NCBI RefSeq assembly: GCF_003429105.1
Contig: NZ_QVTD01000015.1
Location: 1-64,000 of the forward strand
Length of the DNA: 64,000 bases
DNA from: Peribacillus glennii
Lineage (GTDB): Bacteria; Bacillota; Bacilli; Bacillales; DSM-1321
Reading direction: 5' to 3'
The stretch's first letter is position 1; every line of letters begins with the position of its first letter. The notes below the pieces were generated by a model, which saw nothing but the letters and a program-made list of their open reading frames with translations, was not told where the DNA came from and searched no databases. Shown piece by piece: positions 35,450-49,816 of this stretch. Both the position numbers and the translations under genes were made by a program.

Positions 35450-36073
35450 ATGCCTAAAGTTACACTGTTCAATCAAGCTGGATCAAAAGTAGGCGACATC
35501 GAGCTTAACGATTCTATCTTTGGTATTGAACCAAATAACCATGTATTATTTGAAGCAATCATCATGCAAAGAGCTTCCTTGCGTCAAGGGACTCATAAAG
35601 TTAAAAACCGTTCTGAAGTAGCAGGCGGCGGACGTAAACCATGGCGCCAAAAAGGTACTGGCCGTGCCCGTCAAGGTTCTATCCGTTCTCCACAATGGCG
35701 TGGTGGTGGTACCGTATTCGGTCCAACTCCAAGATCTTATAGCTACAAACTGCCTAAAAAGGTTCGCCGATTAGCTATTAAATCTGCGCTATCCACAAAG
35801 GTATTAGAAGATAATGTTCTAGTTCTAGAAGGATTATCATTCGAAACTCCAAAAACAAAAGAATTTGCAGCTGTGCTTAAAGGTCTTTCTGTAGATTCTA
35901 AAGCGTTAATCGTAACTGACGGTTTAGATGAGAAAGTAGCTCTTTCTGCGCGTAACATCCCTGGTGTTACTGTTGTGGAAGCTAATGGCCTAAATGTTCT
36001 TGATGTTGTGTCTCACAACAAATTGATCATGACCAAGTCAGCTGTTGAAAAAGTAGAGGAGGTGCTTGCATAA
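35450..36073 (+). CDS. rplD: Ribosomal protein uL4
   Basis: The 207-aa L4 lines the exit tunnel with an extended loop ([19 protein letters not shown], about 61-80). Its stop overlaps the rplW start by one base. In E. coli L4 is the operon repressor; whether that holds in Bacillus is doubtful. Confidence 0.98.
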   Translation: MPKVTLFNQAGSKVGDIELNDSIFGIEPNNHVLFEAIIMQRASLRQGTHKVKNRSEVAGGGRKPWRQKGTGRARQGSIRSPQWRGGGTVFGPTPRSYSYKLPKKVRRLAIKSALSTKVLEDNVLVLEGLSFETPKTKEFAAVLKGLSVDSKALIVTDGLDEKVALSARNIPGVTVVEANGLNVLDVVSHNKLIMTKSAVEKVEEVLA

Positions 36074-36357
36074 TGGATGCACGCGATATCATTAAGCGCC
36101 CCGTTATCACTGAACGTTCTTCAGACTTAATGGCTGAAAAGAAATATACTTTCGAAGTTGATGTAAGAGCGAACAAAACTCAAGTTAAGGACGCGGTCCA
36201 AGAAATCTTCGGAGTTAAAGTTGATAAAGTAAACATCATGAATTACAAAGGTAAGTTCAAGCGTATGGGCAAACATGCAGGCTATACGAACAAGCGCCGT
36301 AAAGCAATTGTTAAATTAACTGCTGACAGCAAAGAAATCGAATTATTTGAAGCTTAA
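36073..36357 (+). CDS. rplW: Ribosomal protein uL23
   Basis: The 94-aa L23 sits at the tunnel exit and docks SRP and trigger factor. It begins [16 protein letters not shown] as in Bacillus and overlaps rplD by one base, so it is coupled in translation. Confidence 0.98.
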   Translation: MDARDIIKRPVITERSSDLMAEKKYTFEVDVRANKTQVKDAVQEIFGVKVDKVNIMNYKGKFKRMGKHAGYTNKRRKAIVKLTADSKEIELFEA

Positions 36358-36365
36358 TTCATTAG

Positions 36366-37214
<849 letters not shown>

Positions 37215-37223
37215 CGGGATTGA

Positions 37224-37553
<330 letters not shown>

Positions 37554-37570
37554 TGAGAGGAGGGCATCTC

Positions 37571-37912
37571 ATGCAAGCAAAAGCTGTTGCTAAAACAGTG
37601 CGTATTTCTGCTCGTAAAGTTCGTTTAGTCGCTGACTTAATTCGAGGAAAGCAAGTAGGTGAAGCGGTAGCGATTCTTCGCTTAACTCCAAAGGCTGCTT
37701 CTCCAATCGTAGAAAAAGTATTGAAATCTGCGGTTGCTAACGCAGAGCACAACTACGAAATGGATGTTAATAACCTGGTTGTTTCAGAAGTATATGCAAA
37801 TGAAGGGCCAACATTAAAACGTTTCCGTCCTCGCGCAATGGGTCGTGCGAGTGCGATTAATAAGCGTACTAGTCATATTACTATCGTTGTATCAGAAAAG
37901 AAGGAGGGGTAA
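37571..37912 (+). CDS. rplV: Ribosomal protein uL22
   Basis: The 113-aa L22 has a beta-hairpin in the exit tunnel (about residues 80-100, [20 protein letters not shown]), where some macrolide-resistance changes occur; none is apparent. ATG 37571 is chosen over an upstream ATG (37553) that overlaps the rpsS stop. Confidence 0.97.
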   Translation: MQAKAVAKTVRISARKVRLVADLIRGKQVGEAVAILRLTPKAASPIVEKVLKSAVANAEHNYEMDVNNLVVSEVYANEGPTLKRFRPRAMGRASAINKRTSHITIVVSEKKEG

Positions 37913-39201
<1,289 letters not shown>

Positions 39202-39221
39202 TTGAGGGGAGGTTTGCACAA

Positions 39222-39485
39222 ATGAGCGAACGCAACCAACGTAAAGTCTACACTGGACGCGTAGTATCCGACAAAATGGATAAAACGGTAACTGTTCTTG
39301 TAGAAACCTATAAAAAGCATTCTCTTTACGGAAAGCGCGTGAAATACTCCAAGAAGTTCAAGGCTCATGATGAGCTAAATGAAGCAAAAGTAGGCGATAC
39401 AGTTAGAATCATGGAAACTCGTCCACTTTCAGCTACAAAACGCTTCCGTTTGGTTGAAGTAGTAGAAAAAGCAGTAATTATTTAA
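39222..39485 (+). CDS. rpsQ: Ribosomal protein uS17
   Basis: The 87-aa OB-fold protein is a primary binder of 16S rRNA. The segment [17 protein letters not shown] is typical. It follows rpmC by 20 bases with a GAGGGGAGG site. Confidence 0.98.
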   Translation: MSERNQRKVYTGRVVSDKMDKTVTVLVETYKKHSLYGKRVKYSKKFKAHDELNEAKVGDTVRIMETRPLSATKRFRLVEVVEKAVII

Positions 39486-39506
39486 TCAATGTTCGGATTA
39501 TGTTAA

Positions 39507-39896
<390 letters not shown>

Positions 39897-39938
39897 TTGA
39901 TAAATATCGTAAAAGCCTTTCAAGGAGGTGCGAAGCTA

Positions 39939-40250
39939 ATGCATGTTAAAAAAGGTGACAAAGTCGTAGTCATCTCTGGTAAGGACAAAGGCAAACAAGG
40001 TATTATCCTTGAAGCATATCCTAAAAACAACCGTGTGCTTGTTGAGGGAGTAAACATCGTGAAAAAGCATTCCAAGCCGTCACAATTGAATCCACAAGGT
40101 GGAATCATCAGCAAAGAAGCAGCTATTCACGTATCAAATGTTATGCCGCTTGATCCTAAGTCCGGAACACCAACCCGTGTTGGTTACAAGGTTGAAGATG
40201 GCAAAAAAGTACGCGTAGCTGTAAAATCAGGTGAATCTTTAGATAAATAA
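39939..40250 (+). CDS. rplX: Ribosomal protein uL24
   Basis: The 103-aa L24 has an N-terminal KOW motif ([18 protein letters not shown]) and starts 50S assembly. ATG 39939 after AAGGAGGTG is the real start; the open frame extends back to the rplN stop without similarity. Confidence 0.98.
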   Translation: MHVKKGDKVVVISGKDKGKQGIILEAYPKNNRVLVEGVNIVKKHSKPSQLNPQGGIISKEAAIHVSNVMPLDPKSGTPTRVGYKVEDGKKVRVAVKSGESLDK

Positions 40251-40277
40251 AGTTAATGATGAAGGGAGGTACACTTA

Positions 40278-40817
40278 ATGAACCGCCTAAAGGAAAAGTT
40301 CCAAAAAGAAATTACTCCTGCTCTAATGAGCAAGTTTAACTATAAGTCTGTAATGCAGGTACCAAAAATTGAAAAAATCGTAGTGAACATGGGTGTGGGT
40401 GATGCTGTAGCTAACTCAAAAGCATTGGATAATGCTGTTGAAGAGCTTACTTTAATCACTGGTCAAAAGCCAGTGGTAACAAAAGCGAAGAAATCTATCG
40501 CCGGCTTCCGCTTGCGTGAAGGTATGCCTATCGGTGCGAAGATTACATTACGCGGAGAGCGTATGTATGAATTCCTTGATAAGCTCGTTTCTGTTTCTTT
40601 ACCGCGTGTACGTGATTTCCGTGGCGTTTCCAAGAAATCTTTTGACGGTCGCGGTAACTACACATTAGGTATTAAAGAACAACTTATCTTCCCTGAGATT
40701 GACTACGATAAAGTGAGTAAGGTACGCGGTATGGACATCGTTATCGTAACGACTGCCAATACTGATGAAGAAGGTCGTGAATTACTTACTCAGTTCGGAA
40801 TGCCGTTCCAAAAGTAA
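40278..40817 (+). CDS. rplE: Ribosomal protein uL5
   Basis: The 179-aa L5 binds 5S rRNA and contacts P-site tRNA. The [11 protein letters not shown] and [15 protein letters not shown] segments are conserved. Confidence 0.98.
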   Translation: MNRLKEKFQKEITPALMSKFNYKSVMQVPKIEKIVVNMGVGDAVANSKALDNAVEELTLITGQKPVVTKAKKSIAGFRLREGMPIGAKITLRGERMYEFLDKLVSVSLPRVRDFRGVSKKSFDGRGNYTLGIKEQLIFPEIDYDKVSKVRGMDIVIVTTANTDEEGRELLTQFGMPFQK

Positions 40818-40824
40818 TCACTAA

Positions 40825-41028
<204 letters not shown>

Positions 41029-41058
41029 AACCCGAGTTTGGGAAGGAGGTAATTAATA

Positions 41059-41457
41059 ATGGTCATGACAGATCCTATTGCAGATTTGCTCACTCGCATC
41101 CGTAATGCGAACATGGTTCGTCACGAGAAATTGGAAGTTCCAGCTTCAAAGGTCAAGAATGAAATTGCTCAGATCTTAAAGCGTGAAGGCTTCGTCCGTG
41201 ACGTTGAATTAATCGAAGACAACAAACAAGGTATCATCCGTATCTTCCTTAAGTACGGTGCAAACAATGAGCGTGTTATCACTGGATTAAAGCGCATAAG
41301 CAAACCTGGTTTGCGTGTATATGCTAAGACTGGTGAAGTTCCACGCGTTCTTAACGGTTTAGGTATTGCAATTGTTTCTACTTCTCAAGGCGTTTTAACC
41401 GACAAGGAAGCTCGTGCTAAACAAGTCGGCGGAGAAGTACTTGCATACGTTTGGTAA
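41059..41457 (+). CDS. rpsH: Ribosomal protein uS8
   Basis: The 132-aa S8 binds the central domain of 16S rRNA. In E. coli it represses the spc operon at an rRNA-like site. [18 protein letters not shown] is the family start, and the C-terminus GGEVLAYVW is intact. Confidence 0.98.
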   Translation: MVMTDPIADLLTRIRNANMVRHEKLEVPASKVKNEIAQILKREGFVRDVELIEDNKQGIIRIFLKYGANNERVITGLKRISKPGLRVYAKTGEVPRVLNGLGIAIVSTSQGVLTDKEARAKQVGGEVLAYVW

Positions 41458-41487
41458 TACATTTTTACACGAATGGAGGTGCACTAG

Positions 41488-42024
41488 ATGTCACGCGTAG
41501 GTAAAAAACCTATTGAAATCCCTGCTGGCGTAACAGTAACTGTTGACCAACACAACGTTTCTGTTAAAGGCCCTAAAGGTGAATTAACCAGATCTTTTAA
41601 TCCTGATATTACAATCAGCGTTGAGGAAAACGTTCTTACTGTTGCTCGTCCTTCTGATGCTAAAGAACACCGTGCATTACACGGTACAACTCGCGCAGTT
41701 ATTTCAAACATGGTAGAGGGCGTATCCAAAGGATTCGAAAAATCCCTTGAACTTATCGGTGTCGGTTACCGTGCACAAAAACAAGGAACCAAATTGGTCC
41801 TTAACGTAGGTTACTCTCACCCAGTTGAAATCGAACCGGAAAAAGGCCTTGAAATTGAGGTTCCTTCCAATACAAAAATTATCGTACGAGGCACTAACAA
41901 AGAACGCGTTGGAGCTCTTGCTGCAAATATCCGCGACGTCCGTCCGCCAGAGCCTTACAAAGGTAAAGGTATCCGCTATGAAGGTGAATATGTACGTCGT
42001 AAAGAAGGTAAAACAGGTAAGTAA
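41488..42024 (+). CDS. rplF: Ribosomal protein uL6
   Basis: The 178-aa L6 lies near the sarcin-ricin loop and factor-binding site. [15 protein letters not shown] is the typical start. Two similar domains are present. Confidence 0.98.
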   Translation: MSRVGKKPIEIPAGVTVTVDQHNVSVKGPKGELTRSFNPDITISVEENVLTVARPSDAKEHRALHGTTRAVISNMVEGVSKGFEKSLELIGVGYRAQKQGTKLVLNVGYSHPVEIEPEKGLEIEVPSNTKIIVRGTNKERVGALAANIRDVRPPEPYKGKGIRYEGEYVRRKEGKTGK

Positions 42025-42057
42025 TAGCCGACCAGGTAAATGAAAGGAGTGACGTAA

Positions 42058-42420
42058 ATGATTACGAAGGCTGATAAGAATTCTGTTCGTAAGAAAAGAC
42101 ATGCACGTGTCCGTGCAAAACTTTCCGGAACTGAAGCTCGTCCTCGTTTAAATGTGTTCCGTTCAAGCAAGCACATTTACGCACAATTGATTGACGATAT
42201 AAACGGCGTAACCCTTGTAAGTGCTTCTACTCTTGATAAAGAGATCGGCTCAGAAGCTACAGGCAATGCTGATGCAGCTAAAAAAGTTGGCGAATTAATC
42301 GCTAAACGTGCAGTAGAGAAAGGTGTTAAGTCTGTGGTATTTGACCGCGGAGGTTACCTCTACCATGGCCGTGTGAAAGCTTTGGCTGAATCTGCTCGTG
42401 AAAACGGCTTAGAATTTTAA
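42058..42420 (+). CDS. rplR: Ribosomal protein uL18
   Basis: The 120-aa L18 carries 5S rRNA into the 50S subunit with L5. The basic N-terminus ([14 protein letters not shown]) and the [19 protein letters not shown] end are conserved. Confidence 0.98.
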   Translation: MITKADKNSVRKKRHARVRAKLSGTEARPRLNVFRSSKHIYAQLIDDINGVTLVSASTLDKEIGSEATGNADAAKKVGELIAKRAVEKGVKSVVFDRGGYLYHGRVKALAESARENGLEF

Positions 42421-42442
42421 TCAAAAAGGAGGGACATAACAG

Positions 42443-42946
42443 ATGCGTCGTAGTATCGATCCTAATAAATTAGAACTTGAAGAGCGCGTAGTTACTATTA
42501 ACCGCGTAGCTAAGGTTGTTAAAGGTGGACGTCGTTTCCGTTTTACAGCACTTGTTGTTGTAGGTGATAAAAACGGCCACGTTGGTTTCGGAACTGGTAA
42601 AGCCCAAGAAGTACCAGATGCTATCCGTAAAGCAATTGAAGATGCTAAGAAAAATCTAATTACTGTACCTATGGTTGGTACAACAATTCCACACCTTGTG
42701 AATGGTCGCTTTGGCGCAGGTCATATTCTTTTGAAGCCTGCTTCTGAAGGTACTGGAGTTATCGCAGGCGGTCCTGTTCGTGCTGTACTTGAATTAGGCG
42801 GAGTAAGTGATATTCTTTCGAAGTCTTTAGGTTCAAACACGCCAATCAATATGGTACGTGCTACACTAGAAGGATTAAAGCAATTAAAACGCGCTGAGGA
42901 CGTAGCTAAGTTACGTGGAAAATCAGTAGAAGAACTGTTAGGATAA
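42443..42946 (+). CDS. rpsE: Ribosomal protein uS5
   Basis: The 167-aa S5 takes part in mRNA entry and decoding fidelity. The loop [18 protein letters not shown] (about 28-45), site of spectinomycin resistance changes, appears wild type. Confidence 0.98.
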   Translation: MRRSIDPNKLELEERVVTINRVAKVVKGGRRFRFTALVVVGDKNGHVGFGTGKAQEVPDAIRKAIEDAKKNLITVPMVGTTIPHLVNGRFGAGHILLKPASEGTGVIAGGPVRAVLELGGVSDILSKSLGSNTPINMVRATLEGLKQLKRAEDVAKLRGKSVEELLG

Positions 42947-42959
42947 GGGGGGAAATCAA

Positions 42960-43142
42960 ATGGCTAATAAATTGGAAATTACCCTCACTCGCAGCTTGAT
43001 TGGTCGTCCTGAAGACCAACGCGTTACTGTTAACACACTGGGTTTACGCAAAATGCATCAAACAGTTGTTCATGATGATAACCCTGCGATCCGCGGTATG
43101 ATTAACAAAGTTGCTCATCTTGTTACTGTAAAGGAACAATAA
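42960..43142 (+). CDS. rpmD: Ribosomal protein uL30
   Basis: The 60-aa L30 is a small peripheral 50S protein. The [20 protein letters not shown] core is clear. It follows rpsE by 13 bases with an AAGGGGGG site. Confidence 0.97.
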   Translation: MANKLEITLTRSLIGRPEDQRVTVNTLGLRKMHQTVVHDDNPAIRGMINKVAHLVTVKEQ

Positions 43143-43174
43143 TATAATCTCGATCTTAACAAGGAGGTGCCAAC

Positions 43175-43615
43175 ATGAAACTTCATGAATTGAAAGCTGC
43201 AGAAGGTTCCCGTCAAGAACGAAAGCGTAAAGGACGCGGTATCGGTTCTGGAAACGGCAAAACAGCTGGTAAAGGTCATAAAGGTCAGAACGCCCGTTCC
43301 GGCGGTGGTGTTCGCCCAGGATTTGAAGGTGGTCAAACACCTTTATTCAGACGTTTGCCTAAGCGCGGTTTCTCGAACATCAACCGTAAAGACTATGCAA
43401 TCGTTAACCTTGATGTCCTTAATCGCTTTGAAGACGGTACGGAAGTTACACCTGCTCTATTGATTGAGACCGGTGTCGTATCGAAAGAAAAAGCTGGAAT
43501 CAAAATTCTTGCAAAAGGTAAAGTAGAGAAAAAGCTTACAGTTAAAGCTCATAAATTCTCGTCTACTGCAGTAGAAGCTATCGAAGCTGCCGGCGGTAAA
43601 ACTGAGGTGATCTAA
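43175..43615 (+). CDS. rplO: Ribosomal protein uL15
   Basis: The 146-aa L15 has a long basic Gly-rich N-terminus ([20 protein letters not shown]) that threads into 23S rRNA. Its stop overlaps secY in TAATG. Confidence 0.98.
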   Translation: MKLHELKAAEGSRQERKRKGRGIGSGNGKTAGKGHKGQNARSGGGVRPGFEGGQTPLFRRLPKRGFSNINRKDYAIVNLDVLNRFEDGTEVTPALLIETGVVSKEKAGIKILAKGKVEKKLTVKAHKFSSTAVEAIEAAGGKTEVI

Positions 43616-44910
43616 TGTTTCGTACGATCTCCAACTTTATGCGCGTGGGTGATATAAGAAACAAAATCCTATTTACCCTGTTAATGTTAGTCGTCTATCG
43701 CATCGGTACATTTATACCTGTACCGAATGTGAATGCCGACTTGCTGAAAAATCAAGACCAGCTAAGCGTCTTTGGTATATTAAATACCTTTGGCGGCGGG
43801 GCCCTGCAAAACTTTTCAATCTTGGCTATGGGGATTATGCCGTATATCACAGCCTCCATCATTATTCAGTTGCTTCAAATGGACGTTGTTCCTAAATTCA
43901 CTGAATGGTCCAAGCAAGGGGAAGTTGGCCGTCGTAAATTAGCTCAGTTTACCCGCTATGCGACAATTATTCTTGGTTTTATCCAGGCATTAGGTATGTC
44001 TTACGGTTTTAATAATATGGCCGGTGGAATGCTTATTGAAAACCCTGGGATTGGGACATATTTGCTTATTGCTACCGTATTGACAGCAGGAACAGCTTTT
44101 CTTTTGTGGTTAGGGGAGCTTATAACCTCTAAGGGAGTAGGCAATGGCATTTCTATCATTATCTTCGCTGGGATCGTAGCCGGTATCCCATCTATTGCGA
44201 ACCAAATCTATGCTCAGCAGTTTGAAAATGCAGGGGATCAGCTTTTCTTGAGAATTGCCACTCTTGCCCTGATTTTGGTTGCCATCCTCGTAATTGTTGT
44301 GGCTGTCATCTTTATACAACAAGCTTTACGTAAAATTCCAATCCAATATGCCAAGCGAGCTGCAGTAGGACGCGAACCTGCTGGCGGGCAATCTACTCAT
44401 TTACCTCTGAAAGTAAATGCTGCAGGTGTTATCCCGGTAATCTTTGCTATGGCGTTCATCATTACCCCAAGAACGATTGCGTCGTTTTTTGGTCCTAATG
44501 ACGTAACACGCTGGATTGATAAAACATTTGACTATACCCATCCGATTGGTATGGTAGTCTATGTTGCATTAATTATTGCTTTCTCCTATTTTTATGCCTT
44601 TATTCAGGTCAATCCTGAACAAATGGCAGATAATTTGAAGAAACAAGGCGGTTATGTTCCTGGAATCAGGCCTGGTAAAAGCACTCAGGAATATTTGACC
44701 CGTGTTTTATACCGTTTGACATTTGTCGGTTCCATATTCCTGGCAGTAATTGCTGTATTGCCGGTATTTTTTATAAAACTGGCGAATTTGCCGCAATCTG
44801 CACAAATTGGCGGCACTAGCCTTCTTATAATAGTCGGAGTTGCTCTTGACACGATGAAACAGCTAGAAGCGCAATTAGTAAAACGCCATTATAAAGGGTT
44901 TATAAAGTAA
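43615..44910 (+). CDS. secY: SecY, protein-conducting channel
   Basis: The 431-aa membrane protein has ten hydrophobic helices and forms the Sec channel with SecE (17092) and SecG. The N-terminal IRNKILFTLLMLVVYR and the cytosolic C5 loop QVNPEQMADNLKKQGG are conserved. It overlaps rplO by one base, linking membrane insertion capacity to ribosome synthesis. Confidence 0.98.
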   Translation: MFRTISNFMRVGDIRNKILFTLLMLVVYRIGTFIPVPNVNADLLKNQDQLSVFGILNTFGGGALQNFSILAMGIMPYITASIIIQLLQMDVVPKFTEWSKQGEVGRRKLAQFTRYATIILGFIQALGMSYGFNNMAGGMLIENPGIGTYLLIATVLTAGTAFLLWLGELITSKGVGNGISIIIFAGIVAGIPSIANQIYAQQFENAGDQLFLRIATLALILVAILVIVVAVIFIQQALRKIPIQYAKRAAVGREPAGGQSTHLPLKVNAAGVIPVIFAMAFIITPRTIASFFGPNDVTRWIDKTFDYTHPIGMVVYVALIIAFSYFYAFIQVNPEQMADNLKKQGGYVPGIRPGKSTQEYLTRVLYRLTFVGSIFLAVIAVLPVFFIKLANLPQSAQIGGTSLLIIVGVALDTMKQLEAQLVKRHYKGFIK

Positions 44911-44960
44911 TGAGTTTTGGGGACCAGCTTGCGTTCCCAAATACCCATTATAGAGTTTGA

Positions 44961-45622
<662 letters not shown>

Positions 45623-45623
<1 letters not shown>

Positions 45624-46369
45624 TGATCATTTGTAAGACCCCGCGAGAAATTGAAATCATGCGCGAGGCCGGCCGTATCGTCGCTTTAACTCACCAAGAG
45701 CTAAAGAAGCATATCACCCCCGGCATCACGACGCATGAGCTGGATGCAATTGCCGAAAGCTTTATATGCAAACATGATGCATTCCCGTCCTTTAAAGGGT
45801 ATAATGGGTTTCGCGGCAGTATTTGTACATCTGTAAACAATGAGCTTGTCCATGGGATTCCAGGAGAGCGTGTTCTGCATGAAGGAGATATTATCAGTAT
45901 TGATATCGGAGCCAAGTATAAAGGCTATCATGGGGATTCCGCTTGGACATATCCAATTGGCAGCATTGATGAAGAAACACAGCGGCTCTTGGACGTAACT
46001 GAAGAGTCATTAAATAGAGGGTTGAAAGAAGCTAAGCCAGGCGTGCGCCTTTCAAACATCTCCCATGCTATTCAATCCTATGTCGAGGCTAACCAATTCT
46101 CTATTGTCAGAGAGTATGTCGGCCATGGAATCGGTCAAGACTTACATGAGGACCCTGAAATCCCTCATTACGGTCCGCCAAATACTGGACCTCGTTTAAA
46201 GCCTGGTATGGTGCTCGCTGTTGAGCCAATGGTGAATGCTGGAAGCAGATATGTGAAAACTTTAGATGATGACTGGACCGTAGTAACAGTTGACGGAAAA
46301 AAGTGTACACACTTTGAACATACAATAGCAATCACTGAAACAGGATACGAAATTCTGACCAAGCTTTAA
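45623..46369 (+). CDS. map: Methionine aminopeptidase type I
   Basis: The 248-aa enzyme removes the initiator methionine. Metal ligands are visible in the segments [16 protein letters not shown] (two Asp), [12 protein letters not shown] (His), EPMVN (Glu) and the C-terminal FEHTIAIT (Glu). It is translationally coupled to adk by TAATG. In B. subtilis a small KOW gene (ybzG) follows; no such gene fits in the 120-base gap here. Confidence 0.97.
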
Positions 46370-46489
46370 GTGGCCCCAATTCTAATTCAGGAAAAACGGG
46401 TTCACACATAGGGCAATAACCTATTTTTTGGATTTGATTTATTCAATCTCTAAAATGGTAATGTGCTGAACAGAAGGGAGAAATGTTTA

Positions 46490-46708
46490 ATGGCTAAAGA
46501 TGATGTAATCGAAGTTGAAGGGAAAGTCACAGAGACTTTGCCAAATGCAATGTTTAAGGTAGAATTAGAAAATGGTCATACAGTTTTAGCTCATGTTTCC
46601 GGTAAAATCCGTATGCACTTTATTCGTATTTTGCCTGGGGATAAGGTTACGGTTGAGCTTTCCCCGTATGATCTAACTCGCGGCAGAATCACATACCGGT
46701 TCAAATAA
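46490..46708 (+). CDS. infA: Translation initiation factor IF-1
   Basis: The 72-aa OB-fold protein blocks the A site during initiation. [20 protein letters not shown] is the family start. ATG 46490 is used; the frame upstream lacks similarity. A GAAGGGAG site precedes it. Confidence 0.97.
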   Translation: MAKDDVIEVEGKVTETLPNAMFKVELENGHTVLAHVSGKIRMHFIRILPGDKVTVELSPYDLTRGRITYRFK

Positions 46709-46741
46709 TCTGGTACGCTCCGATCTGTATAAGGAGGTTAG

Positions 46742-46861
<120 letters not shown>

Positions 46862-46884
46862 TTAGAAGGAGGTGCACTAAATCA

Positions 46885-47250
46885 ATGGCACGTATTGCTG
46901 GTGTAGATATTCCACGTGACAAACGTATTGTCATTTCTTTAACATATATTTTCGGTATTGGTAAGCAAACAGCTATTAAAGTTCTTGCAGAAGCTGGTGT
47001 TTCTGAAGATACTCGTGTTCGTGATCTTACTGAAGACGAACTAAACAAAATTCGTGATATCGTTGACAAGTTAAAAGTAGAAGGTGATCTTCGTCGTGAA
47101 GTTTCCCTTAACATCAAACGTCTAATGGAAATTGGCAGCTATCGCGGTCTTCGTCACCGTCGTGGTCTTCCTGTCCGTGGACAAAATACAAAAAACAATG
47201 CTCGTACGCGTAAAGGACCTCGTCGTACAGTAGCTAACAAGAAAAAATAA
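46885..47250 (+). CDS. rpsM: Ribosomal protein uS13
   Basis: The 121-aa S13 bridges the subunits and touches P-site tRNA with its basic C-terminal tail ([18 protein letters not shown]). [14 protein letters not shown] is the family start. Confidence 0.98.
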   Translation: MARIAGVDIPRDKRIVISLTYIFGIGKQTAIKVLAEAGVSEDTRVRDLTEDELNKIRDIVDKLKVEGDLRREVSLNIKRLMEIGSYRGLRHRRGLPVRGQNTKNNARTRKGPRRTVANKKK

Positions 47251-47257
47251 TCAGTAA

Positions 47258-47662
<405 letters not shown>

Positions 47663-47678
47663 TTTTTCTGTATAAAAA

Positions 47679-47708
47679 TTGTATCCCTGGGCTATAATGG
47701 GATATAAT
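47679..47708 (+). promoter_or_regulatory. Probable promoter upstream of rpoA
   Basis: TTGTAT (47679-47684), 18 bases, TATAAT (47703-47708). Another TATAAT at 47693-47698 lacks a fitting -35. The gap before rpoA is 186 bases, the largest inside the alpha cluster. Confidence 0.5.
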
Positions 47709-47848
47709 AATATCTTGCGTTCTTACAGAATATTTTATTCAGTTGTTGCGCACAATCGGGAACGTATACATGGGGAATTTCGGTTATGTTTGAATGAGTA
47801 AGTTCACTACTAGCCGAGGTTTCGACGTTTTGAAGGAGGGTTTATTGA

Positions 47849-48793
47849 ATGATCGAAATAGAAAAACCAAAAATCGAAACGGTTGAAATCAACGATGACG
47901 CCAAATACGGCAAGTTCGTCGTCGAGCCACTAGAGCGTGGGTATGGTACAACTTTGGGTAACTCCTTACGTCGTATTCTATTATCCTCACTCCCAGGTGC
48001 CGCTGTTACGTCCATTCAAATAGATGGCGTACTGCACGAGTTCTCAACAATTGAAGGCGTCGTAGAAGATGTAACTTCTATCATTCTCAATGTGAAAAAG
48101 CTAGCACTGAAGATTTACTCCGATGAAGAAAAGACGCTTGAAATTGATGTTCAGAGTGAGGGTGTAGTAACTGCAGCAGATATTACACACGATAGTGATG
48201 TGGAAATCCTGAATCCGGATTTACAAATTGCCACTCTTGGCAAGAACGGTCATTTGCGTATGAGGCTAACTGCACGGCGCGGCCGCGGTTATACCCCTGC
48301 AGACCAAAATAAAAGAGAGGATCAGCCAATCGGCGTGATTCCAATCGACTCCATTTACACTCCTGTTGCGCGTGTATCCTACCAAGTAGAGAACACCCGT
48401 GTTGGCCAGATGACAAACTATGACAAGCTTACGCTTGATGTTTGGACTGATGGAAGCAATGGACCGCAGGAAGCTGTAGCACTTGGAGCTAAGATTTTAA
48501 CTGAGCATTTGAATATTTTCGTTGGTTTGACTGATGAAGCTCAAAATGCAGAAATTATGGTAGAAAAAGAAGAAGACCAAAAAGAAAAAGTTCTGGAAAT
48601 GACCATTGAAGAACTTGACCTTTCTGTTCGTTCTTATAACTGCCTGAAGCGTGCCGGTATTAACACTGTTCAAGAGCTTGCTCACAAAACAGAGGAAGAT
48701 ATGATGAAGGTGCGTAATTTGGGACGCAAATCACTTGAAGAAGTGAAAGCAAAACTAGAAGAACTAGGTTTAGGATTACGCAAAGACGACTGA
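47849..48793 (+). CDS. rpoA: RNA polymerase alpha subunit
   Basis: The 314-aa subunit has the N-terminal assembly domain (about 1-230) and the C-terminal domain (about 248-310) with [22 protein letters not shown], which binds UP elements and activators. Complete, standard Bacillus length. Confidence 0.98.
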   Translation: MIEIEKPKIETVEINDDAKYGKFVVEPLERGYGTTLGNSLRRILLSSLPGAAVTSIQIDGVLHEFSTIEGVVEDVTSIILNVKKLALKIYSDEEKTLEIDVQSEGVVTAADITHDSDVEILNPDLQIATLGKNGHLRMRLTARRGRGYTPADQNKREDQPIGVIPIDSIYTPVARVSYQVENTRVGQMTNYDKLTLDVWTDGSNGPQEAVALGAKILTEHLNIFVGLTDEAQNAEIMVEKEEDQKEKVLEMTIEELDLSVRSYNCLKRAGINTVQELAHKTEEDMMKVRNLGRKSLEEVKAKLEELGLGLRKDD

Positions 48794-48879
48794 TGACTAG
48801 TTAGCCGTAGTTAACTAGCCATTTTGTTGTGAGCCTGAATACAGAATATATAATTTCAACGAAGGAGGGAATCTCTAAA

Positions 48880-49242
48880 ATGGGTTACAGAAAGTTAGGA
48901 CGCACTAGCGCACAACGTAAAGCATTACTTCGTGATTTAACTACTGATCTAATCATCCATGAGCGCATTGAAACTACAGAAGCACGTGCGAAAGAGTTGC
49001 GTTCTGTTGTAGAAAAAATGATCACTCTTGGCAAACGTGGTGACTTGCACGCCCGCCGTCAAGCAGCTGCTTACATCCGTAATGAGGTGGCAAACGCTGA
49101 AACAGGCCAAGACGCAGTTCAAAAACTATTCAGTGATATCGCTGCCCGCTACCAAGAGCGTCAAGGCGGATACACACGCATCATGAAAATGGGTCCACGC
49201 CGCGGTGACGCTGCACCAGTCGTGGTAATCGAGTTAGTTTAA
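48880..49242 (+). CDS. rplQ: Ribosomal protein bL17
   Basis: The 120-aa L17 lies near the tunnel exit. [20 protein letters not shown] is the family start at ATG 48880 (GGAGGGA site); an upstream GTG at 48829 is not supported. Last gene of the S10-spc-alpha run; a terminator follows. Confidence 0.97.
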   Translation: MGYRKLGRTSAQRKALLRDLTTDLIIHERIETTEARAKELRSVVEKMITLGKRGDLHARRQAAAYIRNEVANAETGQDAVQKLFSDIAARYQERQGGYTRIMKMGPRRGDAAPVVVIELV

Positions 49243-49257
49243 TAACAGCGAAGAATC

Positions 49258-49306
49258 GAGGGCGGGACAGTTGAACATTTAACTTGTTCTTTGCCCTTTT
49301 TCTTTT
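49258..49306 (+). terminator. Terminator after rplQ
   Basis: GGGC (49260-49263) and GCCC (49293-49296) close an imperfect hairpin whose inner arms are GACAGTT and AACTTGTTC. TTTTTCTTTT follows. It ends the ribosomal superoperon. Confidence 0.7.
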
Positions 49307-49396
49307 AGCTAAACATCGAGATTTACTCACAAGAATACGCAACTGAGTGTAATGATGGCTGGTGTTTTAACATGAGCGCCTTCCCGTCTAGCTCAA

Positions 49397-49516
49397 GTAC
49401 CCCTTCCCGCTATGAATAGCGATAATAAGAAGATGCCTGTTGTCGATATAGGCATGTATTAGCTGCTCTTAATTTACCGGATGATGGTTCGGTGGAAGGG
49501 GTGCAGCGTTTTTTTA
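49397..49516 (+). ncRNA. Candidate structured RNA with four-way junction and U tract
   Basis: An 11-bp closing helix (GTACCCCTTCC 49397-49407 with GGAAGGGGTGC 49494-49504, one G-T pair) encloses three hairpins: CGCTAT/ATAGCG (49408-49421), ATGCCT/AGGCAT (49433-49455) and ACCG/CGGT (49476-49493). The first and last abut the closing helix with no unpaired base. T7 follows at 49509-49515. GCTGC (49462-49466) could instead pair with GCAGC (49503-49507), a possible switch. I know no family that matches. It could be a riboswitch-like leader of ecfA1A2T, a small RNA or a second terminator. Confidence 0.5.
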
Positions 49517-49816
49517 TATCTAAAAATAGCTGCAGACGTTACAATAGTAGAAGTATTATATAAGTTGAATTTAGGAATTTAAACCTGTACCCCAATTAGG
49601 CTAATGTGAAAACTGGTTTCATAGCCATCAGTTCATTTATATAGCTGTGTATAATTCTAGAGAAATCATTGCACTTTCGTGTTGCAATTTAAGGAATAAG
49701 TCAGAGTAAATGCTGTCAAAATTCTGGTTAATGGGCTACTAGAGCGATTGCTTTTATTTATTTTTCAAAGCGGAGCCGAGTTTTTAGAAGATAGATGAGT
49801 AAAGAGGAGGCCAGGC
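49517..49816. other. Intergenic region upstream of ecfA1
   Basis: The region is AT-rich. A TATAAT at 49650-49655 has no -35 at proper distance (TTCATT is only 12 bases away). No coding frame with a ribosome binding site was found. The ecfA1 ribosome binding site (AGAGGAGG) lies at its end. Confidence 0.4.
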
